From contig JARFIW010001190.1 of NCBI GenBank assembly GCA_036346225.1, positions 806,001 through 870,000 of the forward strand: a stretch of 64,000 nt of DNA, written 5' to 3'. Shown piece by piece: positions 9,920 through 22,391 of this stretch. This DNA comes from Platerodrilus igneus (lineage: Eukaryota; Arthropoda; Insecta; Coleoptera; Lycidae). A program made the position numbers and the translations under genes. Positions within the stretch are counted from its first letter, which is position 1; each line of letters opens with the position of its first letter. Below the pieces are notes generated by a model. That model ran no database searches, was not told the DNA's origin, and saw only the letters and a list, made by a program, of their open reading frames with translations.

Positions 9920-10797
9920 CAATGGTTAGTCTCAAAAAAAGGGGGTGTGGATGGCAATCTACAGCTGATGCAAGATGCTGTATACAAAAAGTTTGTCGAT
10001 TTCAAAAAAGGATACAATACATCTCAACAGGAATATAAAGAAGCATGTAAGCAGTTAATAGAACCATTGCAAATTACAGCTTCACATTTACAAGATATTA
10101 TCGGAAAACTATCGAAATATACAATAAATGTCAAAACAAGAGTATGTCCTTAGCGGAATTCAAAAGATCTTTCGAAGAACTATTGCATATGTACTATGCG
10201 AACGTGTTGGCCAAAGGTGAAAACAAAAATGTAAACAAATCCATTTATCGTGTAAGGTATGACCCTGAAGAAGATAAATGGATGTTAGTAAAGAAAGATT
10301 TGGAAATTAATCAAGAAAACAGCAACATTACACTAAATAATATGAAATGCCAGACTGTACAATCTGCTAACGTATATGAACCTCTGTAAAAAGGTGATTC
10401 CACCTTGCAAGAGGACTTATTAAGTTACTTGAAAACGATTAAATCCGCTTCGATTTTCACAAAACGTTTCGATGCACTCAAAGCAACGGAATATACGAGA
10501 TTTCCAACTATTAACATAAAATTCTAAGCGTATGTACACCCGTATATAGCAGAACTTTGGAAATGATCAAAAGCAACATTGTCAATGAAAAATAAGACGG
10601 GCTCAGGAATTTAAAATTAATTTAAAAAAAATTTAATGCCAGTCGTGTTCAGTATCTTCAATGAAATAATATCCATAAATAAATAGATTGACTAAGATTA
10701 TTGATAACGTTCTATCATGCTGGTAACACTAGCGAAGAAAATTCAAACAAAATGGTTTCTATAATAAAGGAGTTGATGGGGGAGGTTATAATAGAAT
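9920..10797 (+). pseudogene. Old Polinton copy: DUF8207-like protein relic
   Basis: 9881-10153 encodes 'NLQLMQDAVYKKFVDFKKGY' and 'ACKQLIEPLQITASHLQDI'. 10144-10389 encodes 'SFEELLHMYYANVLAKGENK' and 'SIYRVRYDPEEDKWML', and the end near 10727-10797 resembles 'GNTSEEN...MVSIIKEL'. All blocks are colinear with 27381-28301. Frameshifts and stops interrupt it. The downstream fibre and integrase genes are not found; the LINE begins soon after. Confidence 0.8.
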
Positions 10798-10829
10798 AAT
10801 CCCAATAACAATAGTTGAGTTTTAAAACG

Positions 10830-12258
10830 CTTGTAGATCAGCGCTGTAATCTGGAGCGAAAAATGTAAATGCAAGAGTAGGTTCTCCTGGGTGTGGCTTC
10901 GTACTTACACCCAAAAGCAAAAGGTTACGACCTACAACAAACTGCATTGTCAAAGTTTTGGATCTTAAAGCTGACTACAACGCCACTTTCTAGTTACCGC
11001 TTGAAGCGAGCGGACGTGTTTAGCAGAGCTCCGCTTTAGCAACTAAGAAGTAAGTTTTTATCTAGGGTTTTTGCTATTTATTTTAAATTATTTTATTTGA
11101 AGCTTTGCTTTTTATTGTGTTTTATTTTTATATTTGTGTGCCATCAAATTTTAAATACAGGGTAGTAAAATAAAATTTAAAAACAATTTAAAACCTAATA
11201 AATACTAAATAAATCGCGTTTTTCTTTGCAATTTAAATTAAATTCGCGTTTTTAAAATAAAACCAACTAAATTTCGGACTCATAAATCAAAAAAATTCCA
11301 AACAAATACTCAAAAATAATTTCGAATAACTTAAAAAGGTGTTTTTAATAATAAATTTAAAATAAAATCCGCGTAAATCCAGTAAAAAACCGGGTAAAAC
11401 AACCAAAAAGTGTGTGAATTTTTTATAGTGCGCGTATAATCAAATAATAACCAAAAAACAAAAATCTAACCCTTTTTAAATCAAATAAATAACTCAAAAA
11501 CTGTAAATTTTAAAACAATTTTAATATAAATTTTCCGTAATTTAAGTACACGCGTACTTATAAGTTCCTTTAAAATCGATTTTGGTGTAATTAAGTGGTG
11601 TAACAGTTACAAGTTGTGCTAGTTACCAAACGATTAAGTAAAAGGTCATTTCCGGTGACCGCATTCCGATTGCGCTCGACCTTATTTTGTTAGTTACACA
11701 ATTAAAAATAAAGTGTTGTTATTTATAAATTAGATATTTTAATATTTTGAAGTAATTAGTTTATTTAAATTTGATTTGGCGGTTTAAAAAAATTTTTAAT
11801 AAATAAATAGTGTTCTTTACGGTACATTTTGAATCGAGACATTTTTATTGCGTTAGGGAATTTATTTGATTCTAGTTGTTATTTTGACGCTTAGTGCTTG
11901 TTTTATTTTTGTTAAAATTTGATATTTAATTGGGCGGTTCGAAGTTTAAATAAATAAAAGGTTGTTTACGGTTCACCTTTAAACAAAACATTTTTATTGG
12001 ACCAACGTTTTGCGCTTTTCTAGCGTCGTTCTTTTAGCGTCGTAACGGTCAGGTCGTTTTTTGAGCTGCGTTTTAGGTTGCCATTCACTGTTGTTAGTTT
12101 TGTCAGCATGGTGGTCCACCGCGATGAGGAGCCGCTGCCCAGGAGGAAGAGGGGCGATCGGTCGGAGGCTGAGGGCGCTGTTGGGGGGAAACAGCTGAAG
12201 GTAGTGTTAAAGGATGTTTTGTTAGGGATTCAGGAGGATGTAGAGAGAGAGCCCTACT
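10830..12258 (+). other. Presumed 5' untranslated region of the R1/LOA-like LINE
   Basis: No ORF of note. The sequence is AT-rich at 11040-12060 and becomes GC-richer just before the first ORF, a base-composition change that matches the LINE. Its true 5' end cannot be placed. The ATG at 12078 opens a 69-codon frame that overlaps the first ORF and may be an upstream part of it after a frameshift. Confidence 0.4.
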
Positions 12259-13373
12259 TTGAGCGCCCAGCGCACGATGTCGACTAACAGCAACGTTAGC
12301 GTTGATGCTAGCGACCTCAATGAGTTGGAGCTCTTGAAGTTCAGGGTGAGGAAGGCGCACGCTGCCGTCTATGGGAAGGTGCCGACGACCTCCGCCACTA
12401 TCGTCGTGGAAGACAGGAAGATGGTTCGGCACGCCGTGGATGATATCCGCGACGTTACAAACCAACTTATAGGCATGGTTTGGGCGCTGCGTCTTTGTTT
12501 AGACGGTTCAGGGAAAGCAAGTGTTGTTGGGGGAAGTCCGGCGGTGAATTCTGTTGTTTCAGGAGGCCAGAGTCAGGGTACGTCGGTGCAGCACAAGGTT
12601 TCCTACGCCGCTGCAGCTTCAGGTTCTGCCCCTACGTTTGCTGTCATGGTCGACGCCAGGCCAGAAGGACGACGTGATGACGACCCTGAAGCAGAAGGTC
12701 GATCCCGCTCGAGATGGGTTTGTCGGAGCTCGTAGGACGCGCCGGGGCGGTGTCGTTGTGGAGTGCGCATGTCGCGACGACGCCAAGAAGCTGCAGTTGA
12801 AGGTCGGCGGGAACTGCAAAGAACTCGTGGCGAAGACCATCGAGAAGAAACGTCCACGGGTCGTTCTTCTGGGGGTCGAAAAAGGCTGAAGAGCTCGTGC
12901 GGTTGATTGCGAGCCAGAATCCCCGCTTCGGCGATTTGAAGCTAGAAGACCACCTGAGAGAGAGGTTCAGGTTTGGTGTAAAGGGCCCTAGAGATCCCTT
13001 CGCCAATGTAGTCTTCGAAGTGACCCCCACACTTCGAAGATGTATTTTAGCCGATGCTATTAACCTCAGGTGGCGAAGAGTATGGACCCGGGACCACTAC
13101 TCGATGACCCAGTGTTACCGGTGCTACGAGTACGGCCATCGATCGATGGAATGCAGGGAGAAGTTACAGTGGTGCGGTAACTGTGCCGAGGTCGGGCGTG
13201 AATTCAAGAATTGCCGGAAGGAATTCCCCTGCTGTGTGGTTTGCGCTAGGGCAAACGACAGAACTGGCGGTGGCGCGAAGGTCGATACGCGCCACGACGC
13301 CAAGTCGAGTAGATGCCCCACGATGCAACGTCTGAAGCACGCAATCACACGAAACATCGATTATGGACTGTGA
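12259..13373 (+). pseudogene. LINE ORF1 (Gag-like, CCHC zinc knuckles), frameshifted
   Basis: ORF1 of a non-LTR retrotransposon, the RNA-binding protein that forms the RNP. It is readable in three pieces: 12259-12735, 12554-12889 and 12897-13373, so two frameshifts break it (near 12650 and 12885). The last piece holds zinc-knuckle cysteines: 'CYRCYEYGHRSMEC', 'CGNCAEVGREFKNC' (His replaced by Arg-Glu context) and 'CCVVC'. The usual R1-group layout of a Gly/Ala/Ser-rich N-terminal half and knuckles at the C-terminus is kept. Its stop overlaps the start of ORF2 by 11 bases (ATGGACTGTGA). Confidence 0.8.
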
Positions 13374-16300
13374 AGGTAAAACAAAGTCCATACGAAGCAA
13401 GAAGATAAAATTCACGCAACTAAATCTCGGGAAAGGTAAAGGAGCAACAAATAACTTCGTAAAGTTATTCATCGAAAATAATATCGACATCGGGCTTATA
13501 CAGGAACCGCACCTGTATGGCCACAAAATAACAGGTTTTGGGAGGGGGGTTACCGTCTTAAACGCAAATAGTGAACGACCGCGTAGCGGGATAATAATAA
13601 ATAATGGGACGTGCGCCGGAATTATATTAAATAATTTATCGAACGAATTTTTAACGACGGCCGAAATCATATCAGGGGGAAATGCGTTTTACGTAATAAG
13701 CGCGTACCTCCCGCCGGTCGATTCCCGGCGGGAAAATCCCCAAACCGAGGACTTGATAAATCAAGTAGATAATATTATTCGAAAAATCGGCAGAAATAAA
13801 AATCTAATCATCGGGGGAGATTTTAATGCCAAGTCGCCACTATGGGGCAGCCCTATCGAAGACGATAGAGGCTCGCAGGTTGCTGATCTTTTTACGGAAT
13901 GGGACCTTAGTGTGATAAACACTAATGATTCACCTACGTTTGAGGAGCATAGAGGCAGCAGTTTTATAGATATTACTGCAGTTTCGCACGAAATGTTAGA
14001 AATGATTTGTAGTTGGAAATTAAGGTCGGACGAGGAAACGCTCTCTGACCATAAATTAATAACATGGGACGTTGAAACCAAAACAAACGCAAACGAGCAG
14101 CTAACTATATTTCCGCGGTCGGTAATAAAAAAGCAAATTGGGAGCGATTTAAACAGAAATTTGGCGAAAGTATCCCTGTGCTCGAAAATGAGCTATTTAA
14201 CTGCCGAGAGGCAGATGAAGTAGAAACACTCGCGAAAAAACTAAACGACGCGGTGGTAGACGCGTCGTCGTATTCCATGCCGCAAAAGAGAACATTTAAA
14301 GACAGCGTACCCTGGTGGACCCGGGAACTAACCATAAAGCGGGCAGAAAAGCGTAACCTAAAGCGCCGCTATCAACGCGCCTCGGGAGATATAAGAGAAC
14401 AACGGAGAATAGAATATAATCAAAGTTACCGCGAATATAAAATATTAATAGAAGAAACGCGAACGAATAAATTTAAAGTATTCTGCACACAAAACTCAGA
14501 GAAAGAACCCTGGGGAACCGCATACTGCGTAATTAGAGGAAAACAACAAAAAATCGCGCTAAGTAATATAAGGAAAACAAATGGCGAATACACGGAAGGT
14601 TTTAAAACCACGGCGGAGTATTTACTAGAGAAATTTTTCCCATCGGATAATCCCGAGGGGGATGAAGGGTTGCACGATTTAGTACGTCGGGAAGCTGCAG
14701 AGGCGCAAGGAACAGGTGCCGATAAGGCAATCCTAGTTCACGAGGTTGTCAGGGCTCTTAGGAGGATGAATCCTAAGAAGGCACCGGGGCATGATGGAAT
14801 CACTTCAGACGCAGCTCTGGAGGCGTGCCTGTTAGCCCCGTGTGTCTTTGTCGGGTTGTTTAATCTTTGTTTAGAAAGGGGCATTTTTCCGCGTTGCTGG
14901 AAAATCCACAACGTGAAATTTATACCCAAACCTAAAAAGGCCGATGCGTCGGATCCGGGCAGCTATCGTCCAATTAGCTTGCTACCGGTGCTGGGGAAAG
15001 TTTTAGATCGCGTTATGACTACGCGTATTGAGCACCTAGTGCGAGACAGCGGCGGTTTTAATAACCGACAGTTTGGTTTCGTGGAGGGCAAGTCGACCAT
15101 CTACGCGTTGGAGTTTGTTGTCGGGGAAATAAAGCAGGCGAGAGATGCTAAAGAGTACTGTGTCGTTGTTGCTTTGGACATTTCAGGAGCACTTGATGCT
15201 GCCTGGTGGCCATTAATCGTTTGCGAGTTAGATCGTAGAGGTTGTCCGCGAAACTTGATGTACTTGGTCAAGAGTTATTTCTCGGGGCGATTGGCGCAGG
15301 TTGAAATTCCGGGTGAAGTTGTGTCGCGTGAGGTGGAAAGGGGATGCCCGCAGGGGCCATGTTTTGGTCTCACATTTTGGAAGTTGTTGTATGAGAGTAT
15401 CTTTAGGGTCGAGTTGCCCGCAGGATGCTCAATCGTTGGGTTTGCGGATGACACGCTTTTAATTGTAAGATCGAGATTGTTAATGGATATGCGCACAAAA
15501 CAGAACGAGGCGCTTAATAAATTACACGAATGGTCGCAGGCAGTAAAATTAAGATTTAACACGGCGAAGTCGGAGGCGCTTTATTTCGGCACGAAACCAG
15601 GACAGAGACCTCCTAGGCTAGAGCTAGGAGGGAAGAAAATCCCGTTCGAAGATTGTATTACTTACCTTGGCGTCAAGATCGACGATAAATTAAATTGGAA
15701 AGCGCACGTACAATACGTAAAAAGTAAGGGCGACGAAATATCAAATAAAATGATGGCGGTGGCTAAAATAAAGTGGGGTTTCAGGGGCGAATCGCTGAGG
15801 ACGGTTTATGCCGGAGCAATTGAGCCGGCGATGCTGTACGCAGCTTCTGTATGGGCAGAAGGTTGTAAAGTCAGGGAAATGCGTCAATTGACGAGCGTAC
15901 AACGCATAACCGCAGTTAAAGCGGCGAGGGCGTACAGGACCACCTCCACGGAGGCGTTCTTGGTGATCAGTAGAACTCTCCCTATCGAATATGTCGTAAG
16001 GGAGATTAGAGATAGGCGATTAATAAATATAGGAAAAGGGCGCGAAATTATCGAAGATCTTAATCTTGGTAATAGGGAAATTGCAAGAAAGATCGTTGTG
16101 TCTGAGTTGGGGCACCCGGCTGATATTAGAGGAATCGAGTTTGCCGAAGGTGATGAGGACGCGATGGGTATCAGAATTTATACGGACGGTTCACGTATGG
16201 ACGATGGGCAAGCAGGCGCGACGTTTGTCGTGTATAAGCAGGAAAGGGAGGTGTTTCGGTTTCAAACCAAACTCGCGAACTGGAGCACAATTTTCCAGTG

Positions 16301-17039
16301 CGAATTGGTAGCCATACAAGAGGCTATCGATTACGTAATAAACCATACGGGCAGAGACGAGTATTATATTATCAGTGATAGTAAATCGGCACTGACGGCT
16401 TTAACAAACATGAACACCTCGACAGACCTCCAAGCGGATGTCTGGAGGATAGCGCGTACGGCGCTCGAGTTTCGACGTTTAAAGTTCTGTTGGGTCAGGT
16501 CGCACAATGGTAACGTAGGAAACGAAAGGGCTGATGAATTAGCTAAAGAGGCCGCGACGGGAGACTTTCGAATATCACATTCGTCGATACCAAAGTCTTG
16601 GATTAAAAGAAAGCTGCGCGAAAAGTCAATCCGACAATGGGAAGAGAGGTGGAACAACGCTTCCACGGGCAGGTTGACCCACAAATTCATACCGAGCTTA
16701 GAAGCTAGAGGCAAGATCGAGGTAAAACTCGATCATAAAATGGTTCAGTTGATAACAGGGCACGGCGCCCTGAAAGCGTATTTACATAGGTTCGGGTCAA
16801 CCAACAACGACCGCTGCAAATGCGGTGAGGGCGCGGAAAGCGCAGAGCACGTGTTCTTTGACTGCCCGCTTGAGGCGGGAAATCGAGGGTTGACTGATAG
16901 CAAACTAGCTATCCTAGGTCTGGCATGGCCAAAGAGCCTAGATGAAGTCGGGGAAGTGGTTAACCAGAAGGCGTTCTGGACAGCCTTTAAAGAATTCGCG
17001 GGAAGGGTCGCGAGGTTAGACAATGACAGCCGCGTCTAA
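13363..17039 (+). pseudogene. LINE ORF2: APE endonuclease, reverse transcriptase, RNase H (R1/LOA/I group)
   Basis: First part (13363-14223): APE-type endonuclease with 'NLGKGKGA', 'LIQEPH', 'IIGGDFNAKSPLWGS', 'SFIDITAVS' and 'LSDHKL', i.e. all catalytic boxes. Second part (in frame to 17039): RT with 'MNPKKAPGHDGI', 'YRPISLLP', 'RGCPQGPC' and the catalytic 'GFADDTLLI'. Then RNase H with its four acidic residues in 'RIYTDGSR', 'CELVAI', 'ISDSKSAL' and 'ERADELAK', and a terminal zinc knuckle 'CKCGEGAESAEHVFFDC'. A single indel in the A6 tract at 14127-14132 splits the frame; otherwise it is open for about 1,220 codons, so the insertion is fairly young. RNase H places it in the R1/LOA/I group. 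Priming would be target-primed reverse transcription. Confidence 0.9.
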
Positions 17040-17340
17040 AATTCGGTGGGGTTGGTGGGAGGATTGAAAATTTTAGATTGACTTGACGTGAGTAAGGATA
17101 CGAGTATAGATATAACCAAAACATGGTATTAAAAAAAAAAAACTTGATAATTATGTCCAAATGTCCAGCATGCACGAGAAACCCCCACACCATTAATACA
17201 ATCACTGCCTATCTTCATAATTATGCGCGGAAAATCGGGAAATCGGGAATAAATAACAACAAATAAACAATAACAAATAAATCAGAAACCCTCATTAAAT
17301 TAAATCAATAAATAAATAAAGATAATAAAATAGAGTAAAA
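17040..17340 (+). other. 3' untranslated region of the LINE
   Basis: AT-rich stretch after the ORF2 stop with several AATAAA-type motifs between 17250 and 17330. The exact 3' end and target duplication were not found. Confidence 0.4.
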
Positions 17341-18395
17341 CCGCGCATCCCCCCAGGACTTGAAAGTGAAGTGATAGTGATGGTGATTGTGATCCCCCCC
17401 CCAAGAACATTTAGTGCATACCCACCAGGACTTTAGCAGTGCACCCCATCTTCCCCTTAGAAGTAAGTTACAGTTAGATGTAGGCAGACGACCAGATCTT
17501 CGGATGCTGGAGAATTTTATTATCGAGGTAAGATTTAAATTGTGGCGGCTGTACTCGCACAAGCATTGATTTACATTAATTAGTAGTTTTTGAAAAATTT
17601 AACAAGCATGTTTTGTGTGTAATGGCGGTAGCCGACATAATGCTTGGGCGAGTGCACCTGATAAATAGGGTGATGCTTTTGCTTTTTTGTGCACTGCTAT
17701 ATGCTTAACGCTTATTAGACATTTATTTATATATTTATATAATTATATTTATTTATATTTTATATTTACACTTTATATTTATTTATTTATTAGCATGTAT
17801 TGTAGCATTTTGTGGCATATTTGTTTTGTTTGACGTTCTGTCGCCATTTTGGTTGCAGTATATATTTGGGAAGAAAGAGTATAGAATTGTGAAGATTGTA
17901 ATCATTATATAAATCAGTTAGGGAATGATAGGAAAAGCTAGGGATGGATTTCAATTAGTTAGCTAGATTTGGATAATTTTAAGACGACCCTTCAGGTCGC
18001 ACTGGTAAGCAGAGCCGGCGTCTGCTATCCGGTATTACGGATCCCTCCACCTCTCATTTTTGCTTGTGTCTTGTTGATCGGGTACACTCCAGAGTCAGCG
18101 CTAGGGATACCATTATTTACAACCCTGTTTTTAGATTTTGTTTTTAGTCTTTGTTTCAGTTTGTCAGATTTTTAGGTTTGTTAGATTGTTAGAGTTTGTT
18201 AGGTTTGTTAAATTTAAGTTTGTTAGGTTTATTTAGAATTTTATTTAGAATGGATTAATCATGAAGTTAGAATTAATTAGAAGCACGATTATTTTTCGCG
18301 TTTAAACCCAATGTAGTACCTCCGGGTGGAGCATTGGGGACGTGGCCGCAAGTATAGCGGCCCTAATTCAAATTATAATGACTACAACGCCGTTA
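17341..18395. other. Possible 5' LTR/leader of the gypsy element
   Basis: No ORF of note. A long terminal repeat would be expected upstream of the gag relic at 18.4 kb, but the sequence after the macro-domain frame (39.84 kb onward) shows no obvious match here, so no LTR can be drawn. Positions 18306-18337 resemble the SINE tail ('caatgtagtacctccgggtg', then 'gagcattgg'). Confidence 0.3.
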
Positions 18396-18905
18396 ATTAA
18401 AGAAATTGCTCGTGTTCAAACCAGGAGAGGACACGCTAAGTTTTCGCGGTAAGGGGCTGGTGGACATACTGGAGCTCAAGGGAGACATTACCCTGACATT
18501 GCCAGATTAGTTAGATTGGCATACTCAACGGCGCCAAATAGCTTCCTCGAACAATTGGCTGTTCAAACACTTGCGGATGGCGTTAAAGATGGCGAAATAC
18601 AGCAAGCGCTAAGATTAGCACGGCCAAAAATGTTAGATGACGCACTGCCTCATGCGCTTGAATTTGAAGCAGAAAGGCAGATATCACACTGGATGAGTCA
18701 CAAAATTCGGTCTGCCTTAGAAGAACCTGGTTAATCGTAGAACAGCATAGATGAAATAATCAATCGTGTGTTTAAAAAGCAAAAGGCGGAAAGGCTGGAA
18801 AAACGACGACCGCGAAGATGGCGTCTGCAATGCTATAGCTGCGGTGAAGTTGGTCATAATCAGAGACGCTGAACTTAACCAAAAAAACAACCGGTTGAGC
18901 TAAAG
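18396..18905 (+). pseudogene. Ty3/gypsy gag relic
   Basis: 'SFLEQLAVQTLADGVKDGEI' and 'ALRLARPKMLDDALPHALEF' (18516-18734) match the capsid C-terminal part of Ty3/gypsy Gag (family pattern F-x-x-G-L-x-D x x I, R-x-x-x-P-x-x-L-x-E-A). A zinc knuckle follows at about 18835: 'CYSCGEVGHNQRR', in which the last cysteine is replaced by arginine. Stop codons at 18509 and 18732 break the frame. In an intact element this protein would form the intracellular particle. Confidence 0.75.
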
Positions 18906-18980
18906 CAGGTCGATGTAAGGGGGCGAACGTCAACAGTACAACGTAGTGCCCCGGAGATTATCATCCGAGCTGCATCTTCG

Positions 18981-19331
18981 ATGGGAAGTCTGGACAGCAT
19001 TTATGTCGATGGTAGAATTAGTGGTAGGGTTGTCCGATTACTCGTGAATACAGGAGCGACAAGGACTATTGTGAGACCAGATTTGGTTGGTCGTGGAAAA
19101 GTGCTATCTGTATCGGTATGTCTTCGAACTGCAAGTGGTGAGAAAATTTCTACTCACGGGGAGACTGCCGTAACGTTGGGAATTGGAGACAAACTAATTA
19201 ATCATCAGGTGTTGGTAACTGAAATTACAGAAGAAGTGATCTTGGAAATGGATCTCATGAGAGAATATGGGTTTCATGTGAACATGAAAGAAAATGTGCT
19301 TCGGGTAGGCGATGACGAGATTCTATTTTAA
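18981..19331 (+). pseudogene. Ty3/gypsy aspartic protease, active-site Asp replaced
   Basis: A retropepsin-like domain with 'GRISGRVVRLLVNTGATRTI' and a later 'VILEMDLMREYG' (the I-L-G-x-D-x-L/M box). The catalytic D-T-G-A has become N-T-G-A, so cleavage activity is expected to be lost. The frame is otherwise open for 116 codons and ends in TAA just before the reverse transcriptase part. Confidence 0.8.
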
Positions 19332-19361
19332 GGAACGTATAACCAGACGACGCAAGTCCGA

Positions 19362-21136
19362 ATGATTTGTAATACGAAAATACTCGAGAAGACGAAAATG
19401 ATCGTGATGGGACGTTCGGGTGGTACGCTCCGGGAAGAACAAGTGTGCATGATGGAAGCAACTGAATTGGGAATGGGCAAGAAGGTATTATTGATTGGAA
19501 GAACACTGGTAAAGTTTCGAGATATGATACCAGTAAGGGTGCTAAACATTAATCCACATACGGTGACCCTGAAGAAAGACATGATTGTAGGAAGTTGCAT
19601 TCCAGTATACCATATTAAACGTTGCGTGGACGACACAAAAAACAAATCATCCAACGGTTGCTCACAAAAATTGCTGGATATGTTGATACCTTCGTGTCAA
19701 GGATTAAATGGCGACCAACTGGTCAAGGTAATAGGACTGATCGGACGATATCGAGGTGTGTTTGCACAGGAGGATCGTGAGAAAAAAAAACAAATGTTGC
19801 ACAACACAAGATCAATACTGGAGATGTGCAACCGATACGACAACATCCCAGGCGGCTTTCTTTGGCAAAACGTAAGGAAATTGAGCAAATTATCACAGAT
19901 ATGGAAAAACATAAGCATCCCGGTAGTGCTTGTCAAGAAAAAGAATGGGTCGATAAGGTTTTGTGTGGACTACCGGCGGCTAAACAATGTGACAAAGAAA
20001 GACAGCTATCCTTTGCCCAGCATTGATGACACGTTGGATACTGTATCCGGGTCTAAATGGTTTTCGACCTTAGACTTGAAAAGCGGATACTAGCAGGTAG
20101 GCTTGGAGCCAAACGATAAAGAGAAAGCTGCGTTTACAATTGGAAATAGATTAGGGCAGTTCAAGATCATGTCATTTGGATTATGCAAGGCCCCTGCTAC
20201 TTTTGAACGTTTGATGGAGTCGATACTGCGTGGACTGTTCTGGAAGACATGTTCGGTGTACCTAGATGACGTGATAGTGTTCGGCGGGTTTTTTGAAGAT
20301 TACCTTAAGAACCTAGAGGAGATATTCCAAAGATTACGCGGAACAAACCTTACCTTGAGCCCCAAGAAATGTCACCTATTTGTAAAAGAGGTGAAATACC
20401 TAGGACATGTCGTTTCGGAAACCGGAATAAGAGCTGACCCCAACAAGATAAAAACGGTACAAGAGTAGCCTACACCAGCAGATATACACCAACTACGCAG
20501 TTTTCTAGGATTGTGTAAATATTACCGACGTTTTATACTTGGGTTTGCGAACATTGCCAAGCCGTTGACGAAATTAACCGAAGATGGACAAGAATATAAT
20601 TGGAATGACGACTGCCACAGCGCATTTGAACAACTGAAACGGCTACTAGTTACCGCCCCAATTCTAAATTATCCACGGGTGGAGGGGAAATTTGTGTTGG
20701 GTACCGATGCCAGTAATACAGCTAAAAGAAGTATTCTTTCTCAAGTGCAAGACGGACAAAAAAAGTTATTAGGTATTTCAGCAAGGTCTTGTCGCGGTCA
20801 GAAAGGAACTATTGTGTGACCAGAAGGGAGCTGTTGGCCGTCGTCAAATCCGTAGAACACTTTTATAAGTACTTATACGGCCGTAAATTCTTGTTAAGAA
20901 CAGACCATGCTGCATTAAAATGGTTACTGCAGTTTCGAAATCCTAAAGGGCAAGTTGCACAGTGGATAAAGCGGCTGCAGAAATATGACTTTGACACAGA
21001 ACATAGTGTAGTAACTAGTCATCGAAATGCAGACGCTCTGTCAAGAAGATTATGTCCGGTACACTGCAATCATTGCTCCAAGGTGGAAGAGAAAATAAGT
21101 GTCATTCATATAATGACGGCAACCGATGATACTTAG
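19362..21136 (+). pseudogene. Ty3/gypsy reverse transcriptase and RNase H, multiply broken
   Basis: RT blocks: '[20 protein letters not shown]' and '[11 protein letters not shown]' in 19362-20093, where a TAG follows; 'KAPATFERLME' and the catalytic 'VYLDDVIVFG' in 20103-20468, then another TAG. Connection and RNase H: 'CKYYRRFILGFANIAKPLTK' (20511-20819) and 'REL LAVV', 'FLLRTDHAALKWL' (20789-21136). Between about 19790 and 19915 the true frame lies in +1 ('[17 protein letters not shown]'), so two compensating frameshifts are present. At least three stops make it non-functional. Confidence 0.85.
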
Positions 21137-21359
21137 CAATCCGAAAAAATACAAGAAAACTAGGAGAATGACGCCAAATTAGGACGTATTATTGAGTGGA
21201 AAAGTAGAGGACAACAACCAGCTTGGGAAGAAATTAGTATTTCAAGTAGGAGTCTGAAGACATACTGGGCATAATGGGACTCTTTGGTGATTGAAAATTG
21301 GATCTTGAAACGACGCTTGGAACGTGAAGATGGCACTGAGAGACGACTTCAAGTGATAA

Positions 21360-22391
21360 TGCCGAGAAACAGAGTGCCGGAAGTGTTGCAGCACTTGCAG
21401 GATGGTATTTCTGAAGGGCACTTTGGCGTGAAAAGAACTCTCGAAAGAGTGAAAAAAAGATAATATTGGGTGAACTGCAAAGAAGATGTGAAGGAGTGGT
21501 GCCGGAAATGTGAGTTGTGTGCTCTAGAAATGGGAATCCTTTTGAGAATGTGGCCATTGATATAGCTGGTCCGTTTCCTGAATCAGAGAAAGGAAATAAA
21601 TACATCGTAGTTGCAATGGATTATTTTACCAAATGGCCGGCGGTGTATGCTATACTTAACCAAGAAGCCAAGACGGTTGCAATTGTACTAGTGAGGGAGT
21701 TGTTTTGTCGCTTTGGAGTTCCGCTGGAATTACACTCCGATCAAGGTCGGAACTTCGAATCAGCGTTGGTTTAAAACGTCTGCAAGGATCTTGGGATCAG
21801 AAAAACTAAAACCACGCCACTTCATCCTCAATCGGATAAAATGGTTGAAAAAATGAACAAGACGTTAGGAAAGTACCTAACCAAAGTTGTCTCTGAACAT
21901 CAACGAGACTGGGACTAATATTTACATTTGTTCCTACTGGCTACCGATTTTCTTTACATGATAGCACAGAATACTCTCCCGCTTGCGTGATGTTAGGACG
22001 TGAATTACGGCTACCATGTGATCCTCAGTTTGGATTTAAACCTGGAGAAAAGATCGCAAGTAAAGATTACGTTAGTAAGCTTCAATAAAGATTAAATAGC
22101 ATTCACGAAAACGTCCGAAGGAATATCCAGGCAGCAAGCGATCGAATGAAATTACAATATGACACGAGAGCACAAGAAGGTGGTTACCAACTTGGAGATT
22201 TAGTGTGGTTGTACAATCCACAAAGAAAGCGTGAATTGTCGCCAAAATTACAAAGACAATGGGAAGGCCCGTACAAAGTGTTAAAAAGAATTAATAAGGT
22301 GGTACACTTTGACCGTTTAACATCCTATGCTGGCAACAACCAGGAAAACTCGAATAATGAGAATGGTGTTCGGCGAGTTATTAAGCATTAG
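21360..22391 (+). pseudogene. Ty3/gypsy integrase, broken, ending in TAG before the macro domain
   Basis: A zinc-binding HHCC region is readable at 21405-21525 (GHFGVKRT...CRKCELCA). Catalytic core: 'IDIAGPFPES' and 'YFTKWPAVYA' with the first Asp, 'LHSDQGRNFES' with the second Asp, and the Glu in 'MVEKMNKTL' (usually V-E-R-x-N). The C-terminal part (22146-22391) has 'GDLVWLYNPQRKRELSPKLQ' and 'WEGPYKVLKRI'. The frame closes with TAG at 22389-22391, and the same frame reopens straight into the macro domain. Stops at 21463, 21772 and 21916 break the catalytic half. Confidence 0.85.

Noticed and set aside
12103..12465. 120-codon minus-strand frame
   Set aside because: Antisense shadow of the GC-rich LINE ORF1.
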